Under the pieces are notes generated by a model that saw only the letters and a list, made by a program, of their open reading frames with translations, did no database searches and was not told the DNA's origin. Position numbers and translations under genes: made by a program. Of a stretch of 64,000 nucleotides of DNA, positions 24,085-31,786 are shown one piece after another (the first letter of the stretch is position 1; every line of letters starts with the position of its first letter). The DNA is from Cerina litoralis (GTDB lineage Bacteria; Bacteroidota; Bacteroidia; Flavobacteriales; Flavobacteriaceae), in the NCBI GenBank assembly GCA_022008415.1, contig JAIRBC010000006.1:120437-184436 (forward strand), written 5' to 3'.

Positions 24085-25038
24085 ATGAAAACAACATCAG
24101 CCTTATTCAGTATACTGCTTTTACTAATTTGTACCGTTGCAAAGGCTCAAAATGATGACGGAATTAATGATGTAAAGACCGATTCCATAAAGATGGACAA
24201 TATCTTTAGGAGCTATACCTATTATGTGCCAAAGGATATTAAAAAAAGTTCCAAACTGATCTTTATATTGCATGGCTCAACCATGAAATCTAGCCTGATG
24301 ATTACTGCAACGGGTTATCAATTCAATCGTCACGCCAATACTTCCAAGGATGAAATTATCGTATACCCTCAGGGTTTTGAAACCTATTGGAACGATTGCA
24401 GAAAATCTGCGACCTATAGTGCCAATCTTTTAAACCTAAATGAAGCCGGTTTTTTTAAAGCTGTAATAGCAAAATTTTATACCGATTACGGAATAGATAC
24501 AAGCCAGGTTTTTGTGACCGGATTTTCGAATGGAGGACATATGGTCTATAAACTAGCTATGGAGAATCCCGCTTTATTCAAGGGATTTGCGGCAATTAGC
24601 GCCAGCCTTCCGGTGGAATCGAACAATGATTGCGTTTCAAAAAACCAGCCGGTGTCCATTTTAATCGCAAATGGGACCACCGATTCGATAAGTCCGTTTA
24701 ATGGGGGAACCGTACTTGCCGGGGATGGAAAAAATAGGGGGGACGTAGCACCTACCTTTAATAGTGTGCAATACTTTAAGGATCTAATGAAATGCGGGGA
24801 AATTATTGAAACGAAAAAAGGACTTCCCGATACGGACAAGGAAGATTCTTCAACCGTCAACGTCTATGATTACAGGTGCAAGAATCAAGGAAAAAGGATT
24901 GAACTGATAGAAATAGTAAATGGGGGACATATTTTTCCCAACCCTACATTTGATCAATGGCCGAAAAGTTTGGGAAATGTAAATAAAGACGTAAACCTTC
25001 CAGAATTAATACTTAATTTCTTTAATTCTTTGGAATAA
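24085..25038 (+). CDS. Secreted alpha/beta-hydrolase esterase (PHB depolymerase/feruloyl-esterase-like)
   Basis: A 317-residue exported enzyme: signal peptide 1-21 (ending VAKAQ). The fold resembles LpqC/poly-3-hydroxybutyrate depolymerase-type and CE1-type esterases: LIFILHGSTMKSS (oxyanion region) near 60-75, IIVYPQGFETYWNDCR near 92-107, the nucleophile S148 in GFSNGGH, a likely acid in the NGTTDSISPFNGG segment and the catalytic His in VNGGHIFPNP near the C-terminus. In marine flavobacteria such enzymes usually remove acyl groups from polysaccharides. The adjacent GH16 gene suggests such a role here, but the substrate is a guess. Confidence 0.78.
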   Translation: MKTTSALFSILLLLICTVAKAQNDDGINDVKTDSIKMDNIFRSYTYYVPKDIKKSSKLIFILHGSTMKSSLMITATGYQFNRHANTSKDEIIVYPQGFETYWNDCRKSATYSANLLNLNEAGFFKAVIAKFYTDYGIDTSQVFVTGFSNGGHMVYKLAMENPALFKGFAAISASLPVESNNDCVSKNQPVSILIANGTTDSISPFNGGTVLAGDGKNRGDVAPTFNSVQYFKDLMKCGEIIETKKGLPDTDKEDSSTVNVYDYRCKNQGKRIELIEIVNGGHIFPNPTFDQWPKSLGNVNKDVNLPELILNFFNSLE

Positions 25039-25147
25039 CAACCAAAATACGCGTCCGTTCGCCTGTCAAAGTTTGTTTTTTTATATTTAGCACGTCATCC
25101 AATGGGTGGTCAAAGGCACATAAAAACACCTAATAAAATACAACCAG

Positions 25148-26134
25148 ATGAAAACCAAATTTGTAATTATAGGAAGTGGAAATATTGCAAACACCTACTG
25201 CTCTGCGATTGAAAAAATCGATGATGCCGAAGTAATCGCGATAGTCTCCAATAAGCTGAATAAACCTGTGGATTTCGGGCATCTTCCGTCATACCACAGC
25301 CTGAACGACATTGATCTTGAATTTGATGCAGTTATCGTTTGTACCCCAAATGGCTATCATCATGTTAGTGCTATCGAGGCCGCAAAATTGGGCAAGCACG
25401 TCCTTTGCGAAAAACCTATAGATATTTCCTTGGAATCCATAGACCGGATGATAGAATCTTGCAAAAAAAACAAAGTAAAACTCGGAGTCGCCTATCAACG
25501 CAGGTATAGCTCGGACAACCCAATTGTTAGAAAGTTGATCGATGAAAACAAGCTCGGTAAAATATTTTCCGTAGACCTATCGGTTAAAAATTATAGGGAC
25601 GATGCGTATTATAATTCCGCTGCCTATCGGGGGACCTACAAAATCGATGGGGGAGGACCCTTTATACAGCAAGCCTCCCATTATATCGACCTATATTATT
25701 GGTACTTTGGAAAGCCGGGCAAGCTCGTAAGCAAACTGGCCACATTTGTGCACGATATAGAAGTGGAAGACCACGGGGCGGTTATCTGTGTCCACGATTC
25801 GGGTATGATCGGTACCATAACGGCCTCGACCGCTACGAAACCGGGATTCCCGGCAAAGCTGGAGATCTATTCCGATAAGGGCTATATAATTATAGAGAAC
25901 GATGTCATCACGCAATGGAAGATGGAGGGTATGGAAAATCCGTCCTTACAAGGCTCCACCAGAAATATGCACACGGGTTCTTCCAGCGCGTTTGTCAATG
26001 ATACGGCGAACCATGAGTTTATCATCAATGATTTCATCGAAGCCATTGCAAGTGGAAAAGATCCGTTAGTAACGGGTGAATCTGCCAGGAATGCTACGGA
26101 AATCATTCTGGATATCTATAAGAATCAATTTTAA
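25148..26134 (+). CDS. Gfo/Idh/MocA family oxidoreductase
   Basis: A 328-residue NAD(P)-dependent dehydrogenase. The N-terminal Rossmann domain starts FVIIGSGNIANTY; VCTPNGYHH near 75-83 and HVLCEKPIDIS near 95-105 are the family EKP block with the substrate Lys. The C-terminal alpha/beta domain has GGGPFIQQASHYIDLYYWYFG with the conserved His. Relatives act on sugars, inositols or, in nucleotide-sugar pathways, UDP-GlcNAc derivatives. The third position of the usual GxGxxA is altered (GSGNIA). A TATATTTA string at 25082-25089 may be its promoter. Confidence 0.85.
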   Translation: MKTKFVIIGSGNIANTYCSAIEKIDDAEVIAIVSNKLNKPVDFGHLPSYHSLNDIDLEFDAVIVCTPNGYHHVSAIEAAKLGKHVLCEKPIDISLESIDRMIESCKKNKVKLGVAYQRRYSSDNPIVRKLIDENKLGKIFSVDLSVKNYRDDAYYNSAAYRGTYKIDGGGPFIQQASHYIDLYYWYFGKPGKLVSKLATFVHDIEVEDHGAVICVHDSGMIGTITASTATKPGFPAKLEIYSDKGYIIIENDVITQWKMEGMENPSLQGSTRNMHTGSSSAFVNDTANHEFIINDFIEAIASGKDPLVTGESARNATEIILDIYKNQF

Positions 26135-26251
26135 CGGATTTATCGTTTATGTCGTATTTTACGAACCTATTTTGGATAACTCCGAAGCGAACCTTTCACT
26201 TTTTTGTTATTTAACTTTAGTTTTCTAAGAAAAATTAATTAACCAGCCACA

Positions 26252-27031
26252 ATGAGAATTACTACATTATTTTTCTGTTTGCTACTTTTCACAGGGTCAA
26301 TATTGGCCCAACGCCCTGCACAAGGACCTATGATCCAGAAGCGCTTTCATCCCAAAAAAATGGGATATGATCTAGTTTGGGAAGATCAGTTTAGGGGCAA
26401 AGCCCTGGATACCACAAAATGGGGGGTAAGAGGCATAGGCCCAAGGGCCATTGCCTTTGTTTCCGAGGAAGCGGTAAAAGTGGAAAACGGAAAATTAAGA
26501 TTGTACGCCCTAAAAAAAGGAGATTCCCTGTTGGGAAGTGCCGTGGGGACGCAAGGTAAGTTTATGAGTAAATACGGCTATTACGAATGCAGGGCCAAAC
26601 TGCAGAAATCGGCCGGAATATGGGCGGCTTTTTGGATCCAGTCTACCGAAATAAGTAAGGGGGAAGATCCAGGACAATTCGGGGCCGAAATTGATATTAT
26701 GGAATTTTTTAAAAAGTTGGGAACCGATATCGTTTCGCACAACGTGCATTGGGCCTATGGCCCACATCAACAAACCGTTCACGGTATGCAAAGCTATCGC
26801 AAAGGTGTGGGCAAAGGCTTTCATACCTTTGGAGTGGAGTGGCTGCCCGACAGGTACATTTTTTACATAGATGGCTATAAATACTATGAGGTTACTAGGG
26901 GAGTTTCCCATATAGAGGAATATATGATCTTGAGTATGGAATATCCAGGAAAAATGGAGGAGATCGCCAGTACCGTATTCCCCGATGTTTTTGTTGTAGA
27001 TTACGTCAAGGTTTATCAAAAAACGGACTAA
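26252..27031 (+). CDS. Glycoside hydrolase family 16 protein
   Basis: A 259-residue secreted enzyme with signal peptide 1-19 (ending ILAQ). The catalytic signature of GH16, ExDxxE, is E146-I-D148-I-M-E151, with E146 as nucleophile and E151 as acid/base. Flanking family features are YDLVWEDQF near the N-terminus, KYGYYECRAKLQKSAGIWAAFWI and FHTFGVEWLPDRYIFYIDG. There is no carbohydrate-binding module or secretion C-terminal domain, so it is a single-domain periplasmic or released enzyme. GH16 includes laminarinases, agarases, carrageenases and porphyranases; the specificity cannot be told by eye. Confidence 0.9.
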   Translation: MRITTLFFCLLLFTGSILAQRPAQGPMIQKRFHPKKMGYDLVWEDQFRGKALDTTKWGVRGIGPRAIAFVSEEAVKVENGKLRLYALKKGDSLLGSAVGTQGKFMSKYGYYECRAKLQKSAGIWAAFWIQSTEISKGEDPGQFGAEIDIMEFFKKLGTDIVSHNVHWAYGPHQQTVHGMQSYRKGVGKGFHTFGVEWLPDRYIFYIDGYKYYEVTRGVSHIEEYMILSMEYPGKMEEIASTVFPDVFVVDYVKVYQKTD

Positions 27032-27175
27032 TTGGAATTAAAGTTTTTTCGGCCTTTGGGAGTGGATCGATAAAAAAGGTTGTATTGGGAAAATTACCGA
27101 AAAAAGTGAGGGCAATTAGCCTTTTTCTCTAGGGAAAGCAAAAATAATTCATTAATTTACCTTAAAAATAGACCC

Positions 27176-28441
27176 ATGTTTACAGGATTTAAATATACAT
27201 TATATACCGCTTTTATTCTCCTTCCATTACTCGGGATGTCACAGGAAATCCCCAAGGCCAACTTGGTCCAACAAGGACCGCTTTTGGTGCCTACTGGGTT
27301 TGCTTCCAAGGCAATTATTGAAGACCTTGGTAAGGCCAGGCACATTGTGGCTACCCCGGAAGGAAATCTATATGTAAAATTGGCAAAACCAGTGGATGGG
27401 AAAGGAACACTTTTTATCCAGCAAGAAAATGGAAAAGCAAAGGTGACCAATGGTTTTGGGGATTATGGCGGTACGGGAATCCATCTTTCCGATCAATATC
27501 TGTACACTTCCTCCAATGAAGATGTTTACCGGTATAAGCTAAATGCCCTTCATGAGGTCATCGATACCAACGCACCGGAAAAAATCATTGAGGGGTTGAT
27601 TGACCGAGGACAGCACAATTCCAAATCCCTCACCATGGACAATGAGGGAAATATTTACGTGAACATAGGTGCCTATTCCAACTCCTGCCAGATAAAAGAT
27701 CGCCAAAGGGGTTCCATGGGAATGCCCAACTGTCCTATTTTGGATTCCGCGGGGGGGATTTGGAAATTCAGGGCCGATAAACTGGAACAAGGATATGGGG
27801 ATGGTCAACGGTTCGGCACTGGCTTGCGGAACGTTATGGGATTGGATTGGAACAACAAAACGAACGAACTTTTTGTAATGCAGCACGGCCGTGATCAGCT
27901 GCACGGGGTTTTCCCTGACCAATACACGGAGAAGCAGTCCGCAGAACTGCCCGCAGAATGTATGTATGTCATAGAGCAAGGGGATAACGCTGGGTGGCCC
28001 TATATATATTACGACGGATTTCAAAAAAAGAAACTACTGGCCCCGGAATATGGAGGAGACGGCAAAAAGGAGGTCAAAGATAAATACATAGACCCAGTGG
28101 CGGTGTATTCCGCCCACTTGGCACCGAATGCACTCTTATTTTATACGGGTGACCAATTTCCAGAGAAATACAAAAATGGGGCCTTTATAGCATTTCACGG
28201 TTCGTGGAACAGGGCACCGGAACCCCAAGCAGGATATTTTGTGGCTTTTCAACCCTTTAAGGATGGAAGGCCGAATGGAGAATGGGAAATTTTTGCGGAC
28301 GGATTTTCCGGATCTCCAGAAAATACCGCCAAAGGCCGTGCCGATCATCGCCCCTGTGGCCTGGCACAAGGTCCGGACGGATCATTGTACATAGCCGATG
28401 ATGTTAAGGGAACCATTTATAAAATCACCTATACCAAATAA
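27176..28441 (+). CDS. PQQ-type soluble sugar dehydrogenase (sorbosone/aldose dehydrogenase-like)
   Basis: A 421-residue exported protein with signal peptide 1-21 (LLGMSQE). It has the six-bladed propeller signatures of the glucose/sorbosone dehydrogenase family: LYVKLAKP, GTGLRNVMGLDWN, LFVMQHGRDQL, EQGDNAGWPYIYYDG and a late PCGLAQGPDGSLYIADD. Such proteins oxidise aldoses in the periplasm using PQQ or a related cofactor. A c-type cytochrome gene starts 2 bases after its stop and is the likely electron acceptor, giving a dehydrogenase-cytochrome pair. No PQQ synthesis genes are present here. Confidence 0.85.
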   Translation: MFTGFKYTLYTAFILLPLLGMSQEIPKANLVQQGPLLVPTGFASKAIIEDLGKARHIVATPEGNLYVKLAKPVDGKGTLFIQQENGKAKVTNGFGDYGGTGIHLSDQYLYTSSNEDVYRYKLNALHEVIDTNAPEKIIEGLIDRGQHNSKSLTMDNEGNIYVNIGAYSNSCQIKDRQRGSMGMPNCPILDSAGGIWKFRADKLEQGYGDGQRFGTGLRNVMGLDWNNKTNELFVMQHGRDQLHGVFPDQYTEKQSAELPAECMYVIEQGDNAGWPYIYYDGFQKKKLLAPEYGGDGKKEVKDKYIDPVAVYSAHLAPNALLFYTGDQFPEKYKNGAFIAFHGSWNRAPEPQAGYFVAFQPFKDGRPNGEWEIFADGFSGSPENTAKGRADHRPCGLAQGPDGSLYIADDVKGTIYKITYTK

Positions 28442-28443
28442 TT

Positions 28444-28869
28444 ATGGGTAAGGAACGCTGCTCTTTGAGCTTCTTGTTTGGTATGTTTTGTCTGCTGGCC
28501 GTGGGACAAAAGGATGGGGTTGCAAACATTGAGGAGTACGTTGCGCAAGGGAAAGTCCTTTATGCGGAACATTGTTTGTCTTGCCATCAAGAGGACGGCG
28601 GTGGGGCCGGGAACATGAATCCGCCTTTGATTCAGACCTCTTATGTTCTAGGGGATAGGGCCACGCTTATAAAAGTTCTCCTAAACGGCATGTCTCAGGA
28701 AGAGATCGATGGAGAATCTTATTACAACGTGATGCCTTCGTTTTCATATCTTACAGATACGGATATTGCACACGTACTAACTTATGTGCGGAATAGTTTT
28801 GGAAACAACGCCTCTGCAATTACGGTGGAAGATGTTGCCGAGGTCAGAAAGGAAGATGATAAGAGGTAA
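28444..28869 (+). CDS. Monoheme cytochrome c
   Basis: A 141-residue periplasmic protein with an N-terminal signal (MGKERCSLSFLFGMFCLLAVGQ) and one heme-binding CLSCH in YAEHCLSCHQEDGGG; the sixth ligand Met is likely in the NVMPSF segment. It belongs to the cytochrome cbb3-III/C-type fold common as partner of PQQ dehydrogenases. It is translationally coupled to the sugar dehydrogenase upstream (2-base gap) and probably passes electrons to the terminal oxidase, whose genes begin directly downstream. Confidence 0.88.
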   Translation: MGKERCSLSFLFGMFCLLAVGQKDGVANIEEYVAQGKVLYAEHCLSCHQEDGGGAGNMNPPLIQTSYVLGDRATLIKVLLNGMSQEEIDGESYYNVMPSFSYLTDTDIAHVLTYVRNSFGNNASAITVEDVAEVRKEDDKR

Positions 28870-28905
28870 TTTTCTCGGATGGCGTAGTTATGGAGGGAGT
28901 ATAAC

Positions 28906-28919
28906 ATGATTTCCGTCAT
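28906..28919. promoter_or_regulatory. Crp/Fnr-type palindrome upstream of ccoI
   Basis: ATGATTTCCGTCAT, that is ATGA-N6-TCAT. Its centre is 29.5 bases before the -7 box at 28942-28949 (GATATTTG), close to the -41.5 position of activators relative to the expected start. The copy upstream of ccoS has the same half-sites and the same distance. Confidence 0.68.
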
Positions 28920-28941
28920 GTTTTGACAATTGAAATGCACG

Positions 28942-28949
28942 GATATTTG
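28942..28949 (+). promoter_or_regulatory. -7 promoter box of ccoI
   Basis: GATATTTG, one mismatch to TAnnTTTG. Transcription from here would start about 5-10 bases before the ATG at 28960 or 28966, a very short leader. Confidence 0.5.
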
Positions 28950-28959
28950 TACCTCGATT

Positions 28960-31380
28960 ATGAAGATGACCAATACCAAAGACCGTAAATGTTATCATTG
29001 TGGGGACGATTGTGGATCCCGGCCGATAGTATTGGACGATAAGGATTTTTGTTGCATTGGATGTAAAACCGTCTTTGAGATTTTTAGCGGTAATGGTCTT
29101 TCCTATTATTACGATCTTCATGCTGCGGCAGGAAGTTCCCCTAAACCCAAGGCGGGCAAATATAATTATTTGACCTCCGAAGTCATTGTGGATAAATTGG
29201 TGGAGTTTAACGGGGAGGCCTTTCAAGTGGTAAACCTGTACATACCACATATTCACTGTAGTTCTTGTATCTGGCTGTTGGAGAACCTCACCAAATTGCA
29301 TCCATCCATCAGTAGTTCCCAGGTGGATTTTCCCAACAAGACGGTGCGGATAACCTATAGCCATACCGCATCTTCCTTACGCGAAGTGGTCGAACTTTTG
29401 GAAAGAATCGGATACGAACCGTATATTTCCTTGGACGATTATGGAAAAAAGAAAAAGGAAATCGACCGTGGGCTAATCTACAAACTGGGAATAGCCGGGT
29501 TTGCGTTTGGGAACGTTATGTTTCTTTCTTTTCCGGAATATTTTGATCTTTTTACAAACGGAAGCGGAGGACCAGAGTTTTGGTTGGAGAAATACAAAAC
29601 CATATTTAGGTTGTTGATGTTTCTTTTTTCCGTTCCCGTTGTTTTTTACGCCGGCCGGGATTACTTTATCTCCGCTTACAAAGGACTCCGTTCAGGGTTT
29701 CTAAACATAGATGTCCCAATAGCCCTTGGTATTTTAGTGCTTTTCCTTCGCAGTACCGTCGATGTCATTTTCGATTTAGGTCCTGGCTTTTTTGATAGCC
29801 TTACCGGGTTGGTCTTCTTTCTGCTCCTAGGAAAGTTTTTTCAACAAAAAACTTATTCCTTTCTATCTTTTGAGAGGGACTATAAATCCTTCTTCCCCAT
29901 TGCCGTCACCCGGATTATGGACAACGGTTCCGAAGAAAACGTACCTATTTACGAGGTAGAAAAAGGAGACCGGATCCTAATTCGGAACGGGGAACTCATT
30001 CCTATGGATGGTTTAGTGCTCCAAGGACTGGCCGAATTGGATTACAGCTTTGTTACCGGAGAATCGGATTCTGTCCGTAAAGATAAGGGAGAAATGGTCT
30101 TTGCGGGTGGCAAACAGCTGTCCGGTGCTATTGAAGTTGAAGCCGTACGATCAGTGCACCATAGCCATCTCACCCAACTTTGGGGTAACTTCGATACGGG
30201 AACCCATAAAGCAAATTCCTTTCAAAGTCTTACCGATAGCATTGGGAAACGGTTTACGATCGCGGTTCTCACTATCGCAATTATCTCTTCTATTTTTTGG
30301 TTTTTCTTTGACAGCTCTAAAGTCCTGAATGTTTTTACGGCTGTTCTGATTATCGCTTGTCCTTGTGCTATAGCCTTGGCCGCCCCCTTTACCTTGGGCA
30401 ATATGTTACGAATATTTGGCATGCACGGGTTTTATGTGAAAGATACCGCAACGTTGGAAAAACTGGCGCAAATAGATACGGCCATTTTTGACAAGACGGG
30501 AACCATCACAAGCAACCAAAGAAATACGATCGCCTATGAAGGATCTGTACTCAATTTGGACGAAGAATCCTTGCTTAAAACCACGCTGAGATCCTCGAAT
30601 CACCCGCTAAGTAGATCGCTGTATCAATTATTAAGGGAGCAGGATATCGATGTTTTGGATGATTATAAGGAGACCCTAGGAGAGGGTATAATGGGGGTAA
30701 GGAAAAACCGTCGAATAAAGATTGGTTCCGCACAATATGTTGGATGGCCAATGGCTACCGATACTTCCAAGACCCAGGTCCATATTAGTGCCAATGACAA
30801 CTATAAAGGTTGCTTTTCCTTTGAAACTACCTATAGGCCGGGACTGTCTTCACTTTTTAACTCCTTGTCCAAAACCATGGATGTGTCGATCGTGTCGGGC
30901 GATCATGCCGGGGAAAAGAAAAGACTGGAAAAAATACTCCCAGGGGGCAGTCGACTTCTTTTTGACCAAAAACCAAAGGAAAAATTGGAATATGTAAAGA
31001 ATTTACAAAATAAAGGCAGCAGGGTGATGATGGTGGGAGACGGGCTCAACGATGCCGGTGCCCTATTGCAAAGCGATGTGGGCGTTGCCATCTCGGAAAA
31101 CGTGAATGTCTTTTCACCAGCCTGTGATGCTATTCTGGACGCTTCTAGATTTCAATATTTGGCCGCCTACCAAACAATGGCAAAGACGAGCATCAAAATT
31201 ATTAAATTGAGCTTTATGCTTTCTTTGCTCTACAACGTGGTGGGAACTTATTTTGCCGTAACCGGACAACTTCAACCTATTATAGCTGCTATTTTGATGC
31301 CATTGAGCTCAATCAGCGTTGTGGGTTTTACCTCATTGGCCACGAACATGCTGGGAAGGCGATTGACAGAACCCTCCTGA
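28960..31380 (+). CDS. ccoI: Heavy-metal translocating P-type ATPase for cbb3 oxidase copper (CcoI)
   Basis: An 806-residue copper-type P1B ATPase; ATGs at 28960 and 28966 are both possible starts. The N-terminus has a cysteine-rich metal-binding part (CYHCGDDCG, FCCIGCKTVF) typical of CcoI, then an HMA-like domain with HCSSCIWLLENL. The transport helix has CPCAIAL; the P domain has DKTGTIT and GDGLNDAGAL; the actuator has VTGES. CcoI delivers copper for the CuB site of the oxidase. It is separated from ccoS by about 200 bases with its own regulatory site, so the two units are probably coregulated rather than one operon. Confidence 0.94.
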   Translation: MKMTNTKDRKCYHCGDDCGSRPIVLDDKDFCCIGCKTVFEIFSGNGLSYYYDLHAAAGSSPKPKAGKYNYLTSEVIVDKLVEFNGEAFQVVNLYIPHIHCSSCIWLLENLTKLHPSISSSQVDFPNKTVRITYSHTASSLREVVELLERIGYEPYISLDDYGKKKKEIDRGLIYKLGIAGFAFGNVMFLSFPEYFDLFTNGSGGPEFWLEKYKTIFRLLMFLFSVPVVFYAGRDYFISAYKGLRSGFLNIDVPIALGILVLFLRSTVDVIFDLGPGFFDSLTGLVFFLLLGKFFQQKTYSFLSFERDYKSFFPIAVTRIMDNGSEENVPIYEVEKGDRILIRNGELIPMDGLVLQGLAELDYSFVTGESDSVRKDKGEMVFAGGKQLSGAIEVEAVRSVHHSHLTQLWGNFDTGTHKANSFQSLTDSIGKRFTIAVLTIAIISSIFWFFFDSSKVLNVFTAVLIIACPCAIALAAPFTLGNMLRIFGMHGFYVKDTATLEKLAQIDTAIFDKTGTITSNQRNTIAYEGSVLNLDEESLLKTTLRSSNHPLSRSLYQLLREQDIDVLDDYKETLGEGIMGVRKNRRIKIGSAQYVGWPMATDTSKTQVHISANDNYKGCFSFETTYRPGLSSLFNSLSKTMDVSIVSGDHAGEKKRLEKILPGGSRLLFDQKPKEKLEYVKNLQNKGSRVMMVGDGLNDAGALLQSDVGVAISENVNVFSPACDAILDASRFQYLAAYQTMAKTSIKIIKLSFMLSLLYNVVGTYFAVTGQLQPIIAAILMPLSSISVVGFTSLATNMLGRRLTEPS

Positions 31381-31506
31381 CGTTTTGCAAAAACCATGTT
31401 ATGTTGAATTCTTTAGGTAAAAGGGTAACTCGGGATGAGTTCTGTATTACGTCCTTATTTTTATCTTTTCTAATTAAGCCTAAATGACAATTTTTTTTTA
31501 TTAAAC

Positions 31507-31520
31507 ATGATAAATGTCAT
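31507..31520. promoter_or_regulatory. Crp/Fnr-type palindrome upstream of ccoS
   Basis: ATGATAAATGTCAT, that is ATGA-N6-TCAT with the inner bases also symmetric (ATGAT...GTCAT). Its centre lies 29.5 bases before the -7 box at 31543, exactly as for ccoI. A Crp/Fnr-family activator responding to low oxygen is the natural candidate for this locus. Confidence 0.72.
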
Positions 31521-31542
31521 AACTTTCAGAAAACTGCCAACG

Positions 31543-31550
31543 TAGTTTTG
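31543..31550 (+). promoter_or_regulatory. -7 promoter box of the ccoSNOQP unit
   Basis: TAGTTTTG, a perfect TAnnTTTG. No -33 TTG at the normal spacing, consistent with dependence on an activator bound at the palindrome. The leader to the ccoS ATG would be about 28 bases. Confidence 0.7.
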
Positions 31551-31582
31551 TGCTAAATGACAACTCGGAAAACCGAAATTCA

Positions 31583-31777
31583 ATGAGCGTTATTTATTTG
31601 TTGTTGTCCTTAAGCCTAGGGGTGGCCATTATATTTTTTATTGGGTTTATTGTCGCCGTAAAAAGTGGACAATACGACGATTCTTATACCCCTTCCGTAC
31701 GCATGTTATTTGAAGACGAACTCGTAAAGGAACCAAACGACAAACCAAAAACCGAAAAAAATAACCCAACCAAATAG
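31583..31777 (+). CDS. ccoS: cbb3 oxidase assembly protein CcoS
   Basis: A 64-residue single-span membrane protein starting at the ATG at 31583 (MSVIYLLLSLSLGVAIIFFIGFIVAVKSGQYDD). The helix followed by KSGQ(Y/F)DD and an acidic tail is the CcoS signature; the tail here is longer and ends in a Lys/Asn/Pro-rich stretch. CcoS is needed for cofactor insertion into cbb3 oxidase. The frame is open to 31550 but that part overlaps the promoter box. It is followed 9 bases later by ccoNO. Confidence 0.93.
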   Translation: MSVIYLLLSLSLGVAIIFFIGFIVAVKSGQYDDSYTPSVRMLFEDELVKEPNDKPKTEKNNPTK

Positions 31778-31786
31778 ATTTAGATT

